64,000 nucleotides of DNA from Paraburkholderia sp. (GCA_004322045.1 SCRN01000008.1:1-64000); one strand, 5' to 3'; shown: positions 53,356-62,723, numbered from the stretch's first letter. Notes: generated from the sequence alone by a model not told the origin. Program-made: numbers and translations.

Positions 53356-54780
53356 TCAGGCAGATGTCGCGCTGGCCGCGGACGTAGAAAGGGCGCGCGT
53401 CATGTCCGAGAATGGAGCACGCCCGAACGCGAGCTCGAGTACGTGGCTTGCCCAGAGGACCAACGCATCGGCATGGCGACCGCCCACGATCTGGACGGCA
53501 ACGGGCAAATTCCTGGCGGTCATGCCGGTATAAAGGCTGGCGGCGGGGAGCCCCAGCTGATTGCACCACGCTGTGAAATGCGGAAACAGCTCGTCACTCG
53601 ATGTGAGGTCCGCAATCGGCATGGCAACACTCGGGTACACGGGACAGATGACGATGTCGTGCTGCTCGAAGAAGGCATTGACCGTTGCGCCCAGCTCTCC
53701 CCTTTCAATGAGCGCACCGAGCAGGATTTCCCTTGAGATGTCGTTGCCAGCATGCGCGTACGCCTGCAGCGATGGATCCAACTCGGCCCACCCGTCCGCC
53801 ATTTCACCTGTGAGCTGACGGCAGCACGCGCGCCAGAGCGTCGTATGAACTGCGTTGCAGCGCGCGACGTTCGGTGGGTCTACCAACTGGACCTGCGCGC
53901 CCAGTTCGCGGAAGGTAGCTGCGGCGTTTGTGACGGCATCGTGGACTTCGGCTTGGACGGTGACCGGCAGTCCGAGCGTCGGACTGCACGCAATGCGCAG
54001 GCCACCGGGGGCGGGCTGACATTTCAGTCCGCGTGCGTAGTCGGCGCCATCGAACGGCAATGCGTACCAGTCTCGGCTGTCCGGTCGACTGATCGCCGTC
54101 AGGATATGGGCGGCATCCTCCACACAGCGGGTTATCGGGCCGACGTGACTGAGTAGCCCGAAAGGTCCGCGCGGTGCATGCGGGACCCGCCCAAAGCTCG
54201 GTTTGAATCCGAAGGTTCCCGTGAAGGCGGCCGGAATGCGAATGGATCCCCCCCCATCGGTGCCGATTGCGATTGGGCCCATCCCGACTGCGACGGCGGC
54301 CGCGGCGCCTCCGCTGCTTCCACCAGGGGTGCACGCGAGGTTCCAAGGGTTGCGCGTGATGCCAGTGAGCGGGCTGTCCGTGACGATCTTGTGCGCGAAG
54401 TCCGGCAGAGTGGTCTTGGCAAAGCAAATTGCGCCCGCTTCGCGCAGTCTCGCGACACAGGGGCTGTCCAGCGGCGCCGCTTCGTGCGACGTCGTGCGCG
54501 AACCAAAGCGTGTAGCAAGACCGGCGATCGAGACGTTGTCCTTGATGCTGACTGGGACGCCGTCGAGCGGGCTTAGTGGTGTCCCGTGCTGCCATCGCGA
54601 TTCCGACGCACGTGCCAACTCGCGCGCATGGTCGGCGATCTGGCAGAACGCGTTGACGGCTGAATCGAGCGACTGGATGCGCTCGAGGACGGCCTGCATG
54701 ACATCGACCGGCGATGCGCTCCTGGTCGCATAGAGCGCAACGAGTTCACGCGCCGGCAGTTCGCAAAGATCGTCGCCCAT
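53356..54780 (-). CDS. Amidase signature family hydrolase (first copy)
   Basis: A 474-residue amidase. The Ser-cisSer-Lys triad is Lys80 (VSIKDN), cis-Ser in GGSSGG (153-158) and Ser179 (TDGGGSIR). It hydrolyses an amide or carbamoyl substrate in the cytoplasm. It shares the string KIVTDSPLTGITRNPW with the second amidase at 60714, so they are paralogues. The ATG at 54780 follows GGAGGTG. It is on the opposite strand from the transporter operon, with the two XRE repressors between. Confidence 0.9.
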   Translation of the reverse strand: MGDDLCELPARELVALYATRSASPVDVMQAVLERIQSLDSAVNAFCQIADHARELARASESRWQHGTPLSPLDGVPVSIKDNVSIAGLATRFGSRTTSHEAAPLDSPCVARLREAGAICFAKTTLPDFAHKIVTDSPLTGITRNPWNLACTPGGSSGGAAAAVAVGMGPIAIGTDGGGSIRIPAAFTGTFGFKPSFGRVPHAPRGPFGLLSHVGPITRCVEDAAHILTAISRPDSRDWYALPFDGADYARGLKCQPAPGGLRIACSPTLGLPVTVQAEVHDAVTNAAATFRELGAQVQLVDPPNVARCNAVHTTLWRACCRQLTGEMADGWAELDPSLQAYAHAGNDISREILLGALIERGELGATVNAFFEQHDIVICPVYPSVAMPIADLTSSDELFPHFTAWCNQLGLPAASLYTGMTARNLPVAVQIVGGRHADALVLWASHVLELAFGRAPFSDMTRALSTSAASATSA

Positions 54781-55130
54781 GCCACCTCCAATTAATTATA
54801 ATAAACAGAGGCTAGGCCCGACGGACGTAGTTGTCAAGTCTCAAGACTACGTTCCAATGGAGCGATAAATGTCCGGGTAAACGCTGGAAAGATTCGCGTT
54901 GACACGCAACACCGGTAGTCGTAAATTTGATGATAATAAATTGCCTTGACCAGGTTAAGAGCTCGAACGGCGATTGCCCAGGCCTGTGATGGCGCGGTAT
55001 GGTGGTTTTGATCGAGGTGGAGAGGCTCTGTTGTGGCGTTTCCTCTGCCAACTGTGCAGAGTGATACGGCCAGCCGTCATCTGCTGACGGTCTAATCGGC
55101 GTATCGACGAGACTCAGGAAAACTTAGGCT
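54781..55130. other. Intergenic region between the first amidase and the XRE gene
   Basis: About 350 bp, locally AT-rich (AATTAATTATAATAAAC next to the amidase start; AAATTTGATGATAATAAATTG further on). It presumably contains the amidase promoter. Near 55111 a degraded version of the XRE palindrome (CTCAGGAAAACTTAG) can be seen. No gene recognised. Confidence 0.4.
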
Positions 55131-55457
55131 TTATTCTTTCGCCAGCGCGTCCGCGCTAGCAATCAGAAGCCTCTTTTTTTCCTTGGTTAACCGGCCTGCT
55201 ATGGCAAGCAGGCTCGCGAGCAGGTCATCTTCCTCGTAGAGGAAGCTGGTCGGGACGAGCAGCGCTCGTGCGAGGCGTTGGCTGGTCAGAAGTGAGGGCG
55301 CGTGTTTTCCCTTTTCGTACTGGTTGACGCGCGCGCTGGCGGAGAATTCGTCAATGCCGGCCTGAATTCCAAGTTGTTCCTGCGTCAGGCCCGAGCGCAA
55401 GCGCGCCTGCTTCAGGCGCTTGGGAAACACGGAGAGGAGCGTTGAGTCACCGGGCAT
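55131..55457 (-). CDS. XRE family regulator (first of a tandem pair)
   Basis: A 108-residue Cro/C1-type repressor. The HTH (about 12-70) reads RLKQARLRSGLTQEQLGIQAG and the segment SASARVNQYEKGKHAPS is nearly identical in the neighbour at 55522-55872. The C-terminal tail is short and helical (LTKEKKRLLIASADALAK). An ACTAAG-N5-CTTAGT palindrome lies 34 bp before the start codon, suggesting autoregulation. Confidence 0.9.
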   Translation of the reverse strand: MPGDSTLLSVFPKRLKQARLRSGLTQEQLGIQAGIDEFSASARVNQYEKGKHAPSLLTSQRLARALLVPTSFLYEEDDLLASLLAIAGRLTKEKKRLLIASADALAKE

Positions 55458-55490
55458 GCTTGGAGTGTCCCGGATTTGCTCGGATATGTT

Positions 55491-55507
55491 ACTAAGGAAT
55501 GCTTAGT
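55491..55507. promoter_or_regulatory. Palindromic operator of the first XRE gene
   Basis: A perfect ACTAAG-GAATG-CTTAGT palindrome. It begins 34 bp upstream of the start codon at 55457, the same distance and same half-sites as the copy at 55906-55922. Confidence 0.75.
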
Positions 55508-55521
55508 TGAGCAGTTGAGGG

Positions 55522-55872
55522 TTACTTTGTTTTTCCCGTCTCGCTTGGGGCCTGTGCAAGTGTCTCTGCATGTCCGAGAAGGATTTTCTTCTTTTCTCTA
55601 GGCAGCCGCGACGCGGTCGCGAGAAGGCTGGCGAGGAGGTCGTCTTCTTCGTAAAGGAAACTGGTGGGAACGTGCAGCGCTTCGGCAAGTCGTTGGCCCA
55701 TCTGAAGCTTGGGCACGTGTTTGCCTTTCTCGTACTGGTTGACACGTGCGCTGGCGGAGAATTCGTCAATTCCAGCGTCGATGCCAAGCTGTTCCTGGGT
55801 TAGGCGCGAACGCAGACGCGCCTGTTTGAGGCGCTTGGAGAAGACGGAGGATGTCGCTGCGTTTCGGGACAT
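55522..55872 (-). CDS. XRE family regulator (second of a tandem pair)
   Basis: A 116-residue paralogue of the previous regulator. The HTH FSKRLKQARLRSRLTQEQLG and FYEEDDLLASLLATASRL are nearly the same; the N-terminus and the Lys-rich tail differ. The ATG at 55872 is preferred over the longer frame because it gives an operator-to-start distance equal to that of the paralogue. The longer frame would start at 55914, inside the palindrome. Duplicate repressors with one operator type suggest cross-regulation of this locus. Confidence 0.88.
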   Translation of the reverse strand: MSRNAATSSVFSKRLKQARLRSRLTQEQLGIDAGIDEFSASARVNQYEKGKHVPKLQMGQRLAEALHVPTSFLYEEDDLLASLLATASRLPREKKKILLGHAETLAQAPSETGKTK

Positions 55873-55905
55873 CCTAAGAGTTTCTTGGTTTTGCTTGATT
55901 TTTGT

Positions 55906-55922
55906 ACTAAGCAATCCTTAGT
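55906..55922. promoter_or_regulatory. Palindromic operator of the second XRE gene
   Basis: A perfect ACTAAG-CAATC-CTTAGT palindrome 34 bp upstream of the start codon at 55872. It also lies 128 bp before the amide-importer operon starting at 56051, so it could regulate both directions. Confidence 0.75.
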
Positions 55923-56050
55923 TTATGGGCAAAGGAAAGCATAGGTTTGTAGGGGCGTCTGATTGGATCATGTGAACCTGCCTCGATCGAGTGAGCTCAG
56001 GCTAGCTGCTCTGTGCGTCGCCGGTGCGGGGGCAAATTTGGATTGATGCA

Positions 56051-56926
56051 ATGACAACGATCTTGAACATCCTCAGTTACGTGAGCATTCTGGCGCTGGT
56101 CGCGCTCGGGCTCGCAGTCATCTTCGGCATGATGGACATCGTGAACCTCGCGCATGCCGAATGGGTCACGATCGGTGCCTACACGCTAGCCGTCGCCCAG
56201 TCATTGGGTGGCCCGCAGGCCTTCTGGTGCGCGTTGTTAGCGGCGCCCGCAATTGGCGCCACGCTCGGGTGGTGTCTGGAGCGGCTCGTGATCCGGCTGC
56301 TCTACCATCGGCCGCTCGACACTTTGCTTGCAACCTATGCAGTCAGTTTGATCGTCCAGAAGGCCCTCGAACTGATTTTCGGCACCCAGCCGATGCTCGT
56401 GTATACGCCCTTCAACGGCGCGCTTCCCGTACCCGGGGGAAATTATCCCGCGTACCGACTCTTCGTGATCGGCGTGGCGTTGACGGTGACGGCCGGTTGC
56501 TGCTTGCTGTTCGCTCGCACGCGGTTCGGCACGCAACTGCGCGCGGTAATCCAGCATCCGGCGATGGCCGAGGCCGTTGGCGTCGACACGCGGCGTCTGA
56601 ACCGACTGGCGTTTTGCGGCGGTGCGGCGCTCGCGTCACTCGCTGGAGCGCTCGTGGCGCCAATGGTGTCGGTGGAATCTCACCTCGGTGTCGCCTATCT
56701 CGCCAAGGCGTTCTTCGTGATCGTCTTGGGCGGCATCGGTTCGATCATCGGCAGCCTGCTCGGCAGCACCTTGGTCGGCACGGTCGAAACGCTGCTCAGC
56801 TACCGCGTCGACCCGTCGCTTGCTTCGGCGATGGTGTTGATTCTGTCCATCGTGCTGATCCGTTTCAGACCTCAGGGTCTCATTCCAGGCTTCAGTGCCG
56901 CCCATCAGCTCCTCGGAAAAGGGTAG
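56051..56926 (+). CDS. Branched-chain amino-acid/amide ABC transporter permease, LivH/UrtB type
   Basis: A 291-residue inner-membrane permease. It starts ILNILSYVSILALVALGLAV and includes the family block GMMDIVNLAHAEWVTIGAY (about 26-44) and VLGGIGSIIGSLLGSTLVG near the C-terminus. It forms the channel with the next gene product. The ATG at 56051 gives the standard N-terminus. First gene of a liv/urt-type operon; the substrate, judged by the amidases, is more likely an amide or amino-acid derivative than leucine. Confidence 0.91.
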   Translation: MTTILNILSYVSILALVALGLAVIFGMMDIVNLAHAEWVTIGAYTLAVAQSLGGPQAFWCALLAAPAIGATLGWCLERLVIRLLYHRPLDTLLATYAVSLIVQKALELIFGTQPMLVYTPFNGALPVPGGNYPAYRLFVIGVALTVTAGCCLLFARTRFGTQLRAVIQHPAMAEAVGVDTRRLNRLAFCGGAALASLAGALVAPMVSVESHLGVAYLAKAFFVIVLGGIGSIIGSLLGSTLVGTVETLLSYRVDPSLASAMVLILSIVLIRFRPQGLIPGFSAAHQLLGKG

Positions 56927-56930
56927 ACCG

Positions 56931-58004
56931 ATGTTCCAACGATTTATTGCCCACGGGCGCCTGTGGCTGGCACAGCCGCCCATTCATCGCGAAGATTTCT
57001 CGCTGATCGCCACATGGGCTGCTATCGCGGTGGCGGCGTTGGTCCTACCGCATTGTCTTGGTCCTTATCTGCTCTCGACTGTGCGCGACGCGCTGGTTAT
57101 GGGGCTGCTCGCGCTCAGTTACGACCTGCTGTGGGGCCGGGCGGGTGTGCTGACGCTGGGACACACCGTGTTCTTCGGTTTGGGCGCGTACGGTTTTGCC
57201 GCGGCTACCGTGCAGTTCGGACAGACACCGATTATCGGATTGATCATCGGACTGGTCTGCGCGATCGCGGTCGCGGCGGTGCTGGGCTACTTCCTGTTGT
57301 TCGCAGGCGTGCGGCTGCATTTCTTCGCGATTATCAGTATGGCGGTCCTGATCATCGTCCAGCAACTGGCTACCAGCTGGCAGTCGGTCACAGGGGGGGA
57401 TACCGGCCTGCTCGGCATTCCGGGGTTGTCCGTCCACCTTGCCGGGTACACGGTCGATATAAGCGGGGCACGGGGTGCCTGGTACGCGGTGACGGTGACG
57501 CTTCTCGTACTGCTTGGCGTGACCTGGCTTATCTGCCGCAGCCGGTACGGCAACGTGTTGACCGCGATCGCGACCAACGAATGGCGAGCGAAGGCGTGCG
57601 GCTACCACACATCATGGCACTTGCTGCTGGTGTTCATCGCTTCGGCGGGACTAGCCGCGATTGCGGGTTGTCTGATGGCCGCCTCCTCGGGTGTGGTCGC
57701 GCCGGACGTGTTTTCGCCGGTACTGGCCACCGAAGTCATTCTCTGGGTCGCAGTCGGCGGCCGGGGCACGCTTGGTGGCCCGGTAGTCGCGGCCATCGCG
57801 TTGACGCTGCTCAAGCAAACCGTCTCGAGCCTGAGCACCGACGGGTGGCCGCTGATGCTGGGCACCCTCTTCCTCGGCTGCGTCCTGTTCCTGCCCAACG
57901 GCCTGCGGCTGCGCGGCGCGATTGCCGGCGTTCGTCGAATCGGGCGCATGGGCGTGGGGCGAATACCGTCACACCACGCCGAACGCGTGGAAGGAGGCCG
58001 GTAA
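56931..58004 (+). CDS. Branched-chain amino-acid/amide ABC transporter permease, LivM/UrtC type
   Basis: A 357-residue inner-membrane permease with 8-9 hydrophobic segments. It contains LLALSYDLLWGRAGVLTLGH (about 55-75), the diagnostic LivM block, and AVGGRGTLGGPVVAA. It starts 5 bp after the LivH stop, and its own stop overlaps the next start (TAATG). Second channel subunit of the importer. Confidence 0.91.
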   Translation: MFQRFIAHGRLWLAQPPIHREDFSLIATWAAIAVAALVLPHCLGPYLLSTVRDALVMGLLALSYDLLWGRAGVLTLGHTVFFGLGAYGFAAATVQFGQTPIIGLIIGLVCAIAVAAVLGYFLLFAGVRLHFFAIISMAVLIIVQQLATSWQSVTGGDTGLLGIPGLSVHLAGYTVDISGARGAWYAVTVTLLVLLGVTWLICRSRYGNVLTAIATNEWRAKACGYHTSWHLLLVFIASAGLAAIAGCLMAASSGVVAPDVFSPVLATEVILWVAVGGRGTLGGPVVAAIALTLLKQTVSSLSTDGWPLMLGTLFLGCVLFLPNGLRLRGAIAGVRRIGRMGVGRIPSHHAERVEGGR

Positions 58005-58738
58005 TGGACGCGCCATTGATGAAGGGCGTCGGACTGCAACGCGCGTTCGGCGGCATCCGCGCGGTGGCGGACGTCGATGTGACGATCGGCCCGCGCGACC
58101 TGCTGTGTGTGATTGGTCCGAACGGAGCTGGCAAGAGCACGTTGGTCGGTCTGCTATCGGGGGCAATCAGACCGGGGGCAGGCGACTTATATCTCGCTGG
58201 CGAACGGGTGACGGACCGGCCGATGCATCACTTCTGCCGGCGCGGCGTGGTGCGCAAATTTCAAGGGACGAACACCTTCCTCGCGATGAGCGTGCGAGAC
58301 AACCTCGTCGTGGCCGGACTGGCCGTCGCGTCGTATCGCGATTCGTCGATGCGCGACCCCGATGCAGTGCTTGACGAGGTCGGCCTGTCGGCCGACGCAA
58401 ACGAACTCGCGATGCACCTGCCGCATGGCGAACGGCAATGGCTCGAAATCGGGATGGCGATGATGTGTCAGCCATCGCTGTTGCTGCTGGACGAGCCGGC
58501 TGCGGGCCTGTCGGCTAATGATGCGCACCGTTTGGTCCGCCTCATCCACCGGCTGCGTGAGCAGTGCGCCGTGCTGGCGATCGAGCACGATCTGAGTTTC
58601 GTCGAAGCACTGCAATGCGAAACGTGGGTCATGCACCGAGGGCAGGTTGTGCGACAGGGCAGCTATGCCGACATTGCGCAAGACGAGGAGATCCGGCGCA
58701 TTTATCTCGGTCAGGGGGTAATACATGCTGCACATTGA
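58004..58738 (+). CDS. ABC transporter ATP-binding protein, LivG/UrtD type
   Basis: A 244-residue ATPase. Walker A is GPNGAGKST (about 38-46), Walker B LLLLDEPAAGLSAND, and the switch His is in AIEHDLSFVEAL. The signature region reads HLPHGERQWLEIGMAM, where the canonical LSGGQ is LPHGE, common in the urea/amide UrtD-like branch. The start overlaps LivM by 1 bp and the stop overlaps LivF by 14 bp. Confidence 0.9.
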   Translation: MDAPLMKGVGLQRAFGGIRAVADVDVTIGPRDLLCVIGPNGAGKSTLVGLLSGAIRPGAGDLYLAGERVTDRPMHHFCRRGVVRKFQGTNTFLAMSVRDNLVVAGLAVASYRDSSMRDPDAVLDEVGLSADANELAMHLPHGERQWLEIGMAMMCQPSLLLLDEPAAGLSANDAHRLVRLIHRLREQCAVLAIEHDLSFVEALQCETWVMHRGQVVRQGSYADIAQDEEIRRIYLGQGVIHAAH

Positions 58739-59477
58739 GCAACTGTCGGCCGGCTATGGGGATGTGGATGTCCTTCATCAAATCGGCTTCGACGTGGGGC
58801 CGAACGAAGTCGTCGGTGTCCTCGGATGCAACGGGGCCGGCAAGACGACGCTGGTCAAAGCGATCATGGGCTTGTTGCCGCGCGTGGATGGTCAAGTACG
58901 CTTTCTCGGGCACTCCATCACGGCGATGCGCACCCATCAAATTGCGCGCCGTGGTATCGGGTTGGTGCCCCAGGGGCGCTGGATTTTCCCGAAACTGACC
59001 GTGCGCGAGAACCTCGTCATGGGAACGCAGGCGGTGGGGGGCGGTGAGATCCTCGACGAGGTGTTCGAGTATTTCCCGGTGCTGAAGTCCCGACTCGCCC
59101 AGCACGGCGGCACGCTTTCGGGCGGAGAGCAGCAGGTATTGGCGATCGCTCGGGCTTTGTGCGGCCGTCCGAAGCTCCTGTTGTTGGACGAGCCCTCGGA
59201 CGGTGTGCAGCCGAACCTCGTGGAGCTAATTGGCGAAGTGATTCCGACGCTCTGTCGCCGGTCGCAACTTGCCGTGCTCCTTGTCGAGCAGAACCTCGAT
59301 CTAGTGCTGCGCAGCGCGCAACGTTGCATTGTCCTGAAGAATGGACGGCTCGTTCATGCAGGCGCGATCGAGTCGCGCCGCGGCGCAGCGGGTACGCACC
59401 CGTTGGCGCAATACCTGTCGCCCGCCAACGACCCTGGCGCGCATTCGACGCTTTCCCACCTGGACGCCATCCGATGA
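58725..59477 (+). CDS. ABC transporter ATP-binding protein, LivF/UrtE type
   Basis: A 250-residue ATPase. Walker A is GCNGAGKTT (about 34-42), signature LSGGEQQ, Walker B LLLLDEPSDGVQPN, and the switch His is replaced by Gln in LVEQNLDLVL, as usual for LivF. The phrase EPSDGVQPN is typical of the urea/amide branch (UrtE). The stop overlaps the start of the binding-protein gene (ATGA). Confidence 0.91.
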   Translation: MLHIEQLSAGYGDVDVLHQIGFDVGPNEVVGVLGCNGAGKTTLVKAIMGLLPRVDGQVRFLGHSITAMRTHQIARRGIGLVPQGRWIFPKLTVRENLVMGTQAVGGGEILDEVFEYFPVLKSRLAQHGGTLSGGEQQVLAIARALCGRPKLLLLDEPSDGVQPNLVELIGEVIPTLCRRSQLAVLLVEQNLDLVLRSAQRCIVLKNGRLVHAGAIESRRGAAGTHPLAQYLSPANDPGAHSTLSHLDAIR

Positions 59478-60664
59478 AGACTAAGATGAACCGCCGTGAC
59501 TTTTCCCGAACCGCGTTATGGAGTGCCGCCGGCACGCTGGCCGCGGCCGTAGTTCCGTCGCTTGCGCGCGCCGCGGCGCCGCTCAAGATTGGACTTCTCG
59601 CACCGTTGAGCGGTCCGCTCACCCGCGTAGGCGAGACCAACCGAAACTGCGCGGCACTGGCTGTCGACGAGATCAACGCTGGCGGCGGCTTGCTCGGCCG
59701 ACCGCTGCAACTGAGCGTCGAAGATACGCAGATGTCGACGGCTGTGACGCTCCAGAAGGCGCGCCAGCTATTCATGCGCGACGACGTGGCGATGATCACC
59801 GGCATGGTGCTCCCATCAGAGCGCGAAGCTGCGCTACAAGCGGCTAAAGCGGCAGGGCGCCTTGTCGTCTATCCGAATTTCGATGAGGGCCGTTGCGACC
59901 CACACCTGCTCACCACGGGATTGGCTGTCAACCAGCGCGTCGATCCGCTGATTGCCTGGCTGATGCGCGACGGCGGGCGAACGGTCTGCGCGGTGGTGTC
60001 GGACATCGGCAGCAATCGCAAGGTCCTGGTGCCCGAACTGCAGGCCGCGGTGAAACGCCATGGCGGTCAGTTCCTTGGCGTTTACTGGCTGCCGTTCGGT
60101 ACCCGGGACTACGGCGCAGTGCTCCAGCAAGTGGCCGGACAGAACCCGCAGATCGTCTGGCACAGCATCGGCGACGATCCGGTGACCTTCGTCAAGCAGT
60201 ACCGCTCCTTCGGTATGACGCCGCAGCTCGTGACCGATATTGCGCACGAATCGCTATCGATCGCGACCACGGGCGCGTCGACAGGGACTATCGGCGTGTC
60301 CTCGTACTTCATGAGTCTGGACAATCCCGAGAACCGGGATTTTCTCACGCGATACACGGCGAAGTATGCCGATGCGCACAACCCCCGTTTGGGCCAGTAC
60401 GCGGTGGTGCTGCCCCACGGCGAAAATACCTACGCGGGCATTCGCCTATTCGTGCAAGCGGCCAAGGCGGCAGGCAGTGTCGAGGGGGCACGTGTGAAGG
60501 CCGCTTTGCCTGATGCTTCGCTGGACTTGCCGCGCGGCAAGACAGGGGTGAGCCAGGGTGGCGACCACGTGCTGTGCTTGACTCGCATCGGTCGGGCTCT
60601 CGCGGACAACCGATTTTCGCTTCTGGACTCGGTCGGACCGATCTTGCCGAGGTGCGAGGGATAG
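59474..60664 (+). CDS. Periplasmic amide/amino-acid-binding protein (AmiC/UrtA-like) with Tat-type signal
   Basis: A 396-residue type I periplasmic binding protein. The N-terminus has a twin-arginine motif (NRRDFSRTALWSAAG) and cleavage near ARA-AAP, so it may be exported folded by Tat. The mature part, IGLLAPLSGPLTRVGETN and DTQMSTAVTLQKARQLF, resembles AmiC and UrtA, which bind amides and urea. It is the ligand receptor of the importer encoded just upstream, and the downstream amidase would hydrolyse the ligand. Confidence 0.9.
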   Translation: MKTKMNRRDFSRTALWSAAGTLAAAVVPSLARAAAPLKIGLLAPLSGPLTRVGETNRNCAALAVDEINAGGGLLGRPLQLSVEDTQMSTAVTLQKARQLFMRDDVAMITGMVLPSEREAALQAAKAAGRLVVYPNFDEGRCDPHLLTTGLAVNQRVDPLIAWLMRDGGRTVCAVVSDIGSNRKVLVPELQAAVKRHGGQFLGVYWLPFGTRDYGAVLQQVAGQNPQIVWHSIGDDPVTFVKQYRSFGMTPQLVTDIAHESLSIATTGASTGTIGVSSYFMSLDNPENRDFLTRYTAKYADAHNPRLGQYAVVLPHGENTYAGIRLFVQAAKAAGSVEGARVKAALPDASLDLPRGKTGVSQGGDHVLCLTRIGRALADNRFSLLDSVGPILPRCEG

Positions 60665-60713
60665 CAGCACCACTCCATAGGGGGCATCTTTTCAAATTAT
60701 TAAGGAATACTAA

Positions 60714-62129
60714 ATGAACGATGTACTCGGAATGCAAGTTCATCAGCTGATGGACTGCTACCGACGTCGCAAGCTATCTCCGGTCGAGGTCATGTGCGCG
60801 GTGTTGGATCAAGTCGCGCGGTTCAATCCGCTCGTCAATGGCGTGTGCGGTCTCGATGAGGACGGTGCGCTGGCGGCTGCTCGCGAGTCCGAACGGCGCT
60901 GGATGCGGGGTGACCCGTGCGGGTTGCTGGACGGCGTGCCGATCTCGGTCAAGGACCTGGTCGCTGTCCGGGGTTTGCCGACGCGACACGGATCGCTGAC
61001 GTCCCTGGCGGCTGCGGAGCGCGAGGATGCACCCGCCGTCGCGCGGCTGCGGCGTTCCGGTGCGCTGTTGTTCGGCAAAACCACGACCTCGGAATTCGGC
61101 AACAAGATCGTTACAGACAGTCCGCTCACGGGCATCACTCGCAATCCGTGGGACAGGCGTCTGTCGCCGGGCGGCAGTAGCGGCGGATCTGCCGTGGCCG
61201 TTGCGCTCGGGATGGGGCCGCTGTCGCTGGCGACGGACGGGGGCGGATCGATCCGCGTTCCGAGCTGCTGGAGCGGGGTGGTGGGAATGAAGCCCTCGTT
61301 TGCTCGAGTACCGGTAGGCGCCGCAGGCAATTGGACGGCGCTCTCGACGCTCGGACCGATGGCCCGCACCGTGAGCGATGCAGCGCTCATGCTCACTGTG
61401 CTAGCGCGAAAGCAAGACGGCGCGCAATCCGCTATCGAGCTGCCCTCGGATTTCCGCGCGGGACCGGACGACGGTGTTGCGGGGCTGCGCGTGGCGTATT
61501 GCCCGGCACCCGCAGGAGTGCGCGTCGATCCCGTGATCGCGGACAGCGTCCGGCAGGCGGTCGGTCTAATCGAAGCGCTGGGCGCACAAGTCGAGGAAAC
61601 GGAGCTGAAGCCGCTAGAGGGTTACCTGGGGAGCGGCATGCACGCAATCCAGTGGTCCGTGTTCTTCGCGCAGCACGCCCGACAAGTCCACCGATCGGCG
61701 AGGACACAGCTTGACCCGGACGTGCGTTCGCTAGCGGAGGCCGGCGCACGGATCGACGTGGCGACGTTCACCGATGCCCTCAAGGCGCGGCACGCGTTGA
61801 CCGTCGCAATGACCGCGTTCTTCGACGATTACGACCTGCTGGTGACCCCCACCTTCCACTGCGGCCCGCCACGCGTGCCTGGGCTGCCAGAGGACCTGCG
61901 CACCGCACCTCCATTGACCTCTTGGTGCAACCAGACGGGACTGCCTGCGGCGAGCGTTCCTTGTGGCTTGCCGGGCGGATTGCCGACGGGGCTGCAGTTC
62001 ATCGGCCCAAGCGGCGCGGACGCACTGATATTACGCGCGGCGCGTGCATACGAATCGGCACGCGGCGCGTTTCCGGCAGCGGGACAGCTAGGGCAAGACT
62101 CAATCACGGATGCGGGGGCTCGGACATGA
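60714..62129 (+). CDS. Amidase signature family hydrolase (second copy)
   Basis: A 471-residue amidase with the complete triad: Lys80 (ISVKDL), GGSSGG (153-158) and Ser179 (TDGGGSIR). Numbering of the active site is identical to the first copy, confirming paralogy, but the C-terminal substrate regions differ. TAAGGAA upstream of the ATG serves as ribosome-binding site and resembles the XRE operator (13 of 17 positions). The stop overlaps the next gene as ATGA. It probably hydrolyses the amide brought in by the adjacent importer. Confidence 0.91.
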   Translation: MNDVLGMQVHQLMDCYRRRKLSPVEVMCAVLDQVARFNPLVNGVCGLDEDGALAAARESERRWMRGDPCGLLDGVPISVKDLVAVRGLPTRHGSLTSLAAAEREDAPAVARLRRSGALLFGKTTTSEFGNKIVTDSPLTGITRNPWDRRLSPGGSSGGSAVAVALGMGPLSLATDGGGSIRVPSCWSGVVGMKPSFARVPVGAAGNWTALSTLGPMARTVSDAALMLTVLARKQDGAQSAIELPSDFRAGPDDGVAGLRVAYCPAPAGVRVDPVIADSVRQAVGLIEALGAQVEETELKPLEGYLGSGMHAIQWSVFFAQHARQVHRSARTQLDPDVRSLAEAGARIDVATFTDALKARHALTVAMTAFFDDYDLLVTPTFHCGPPRVPGLPEDLRTAPPLTSWCNQTGLPAASVPCGLPGGLPTGLQFIGPSGADALILRAARAYESARGAFPAAGQLGQDSITDAGART

Positions 62130-62671
62130 ACACGCCGATTGCGAAGATCGTCGTTCACCTTGTCGAGCGTCGCGCGGAGCTCGGCAGAGCGATCGATCCG
62201 CCGCACCGACAGGTTGTCGCTGCGGCGGTCCTGACGCTCGACGGCTGGCACGCGGACGCGCCACTCGAGTCGCTCTACGAGGTGGGCGCTGAACTGGGCA
62301 CGTTGTTGACTGAGCGTGCGCGGTGGGCGCTGGACGTCGAGCCGTCCGCGATCCAAGCCTACGGCAAGGCGGCGGTCGTCGGCACGGCCATGCCGCTCGA
62401 GGTTGCCGCAGCGTTGCTGCATCCGCGCCTGGGCCGCGCGATGCGCGCGTGCCTGCCCGGCGCGACGTCGCTAATCCCTTCGGTTGCCAAGCGCGCCGCG
62501 CCGGGCGCGGGTGTCGACATCCCGCTACACGGCAGTGTGGACATGTGGAGCTTTGATCACTTTGACACAGTATCCCTGACGATAGCCGATTCGCCCGCGG
62601 CGAACGAGATCGTGTTGGCGGTCGCGCTAGCCGAGCGCGGGCGGCCGCTCGCGCGAGTGCGCCCGGACTGA
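62126..62671 (+). CDS. DUF1185 ('amino acid synthesis') family protein
   Basis: A 181-residue protein of PF06684. The conserved parts are all present: HLVERRAELGRAIDPPHR, DVEPSAIQAYGKAAVVG (about 72-88), TSLIPSVAKRAAPGAGVDIP and SPAANEIVLAVALAERGRP. Function is not established; members recur beside amidases and amide transporters. Translationally coupled to the second amidase. It may act on the hydrolysis product or assist the amidase. Confidence 0.88.
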   Translation: MNTPIAKIVVHLVERRAELGRAIDPPHRQVVAAAVLTLDGWHADAPLESLYEVGAELGTLLTERARWALDVEPSAIQAYGKAAVVGTAMPLEVAAALLHPRLGRAMRACLPGATSLIPSVAKRAAPGAGVDIPLHGSVDMWSFDHFDTVSLTIADSPAANEIVLAVALAERGRPLARVRPD

Positions 62672-62723
62672 CTATCCCGCGCACGGCGGCGGCACAGAAA
62701 AACATTCACAAGGAGGAGAACCA

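Noticed and set aside
60699-60715. ATTAAGGAATACTAAAT at the second amidase start, considered as a third XRE operator.
   Set aside because: It matches 13 of 17 positions but loses dyad symmetry and is largely explained by the ribosome-binding site and start codon; kept only as a remark.
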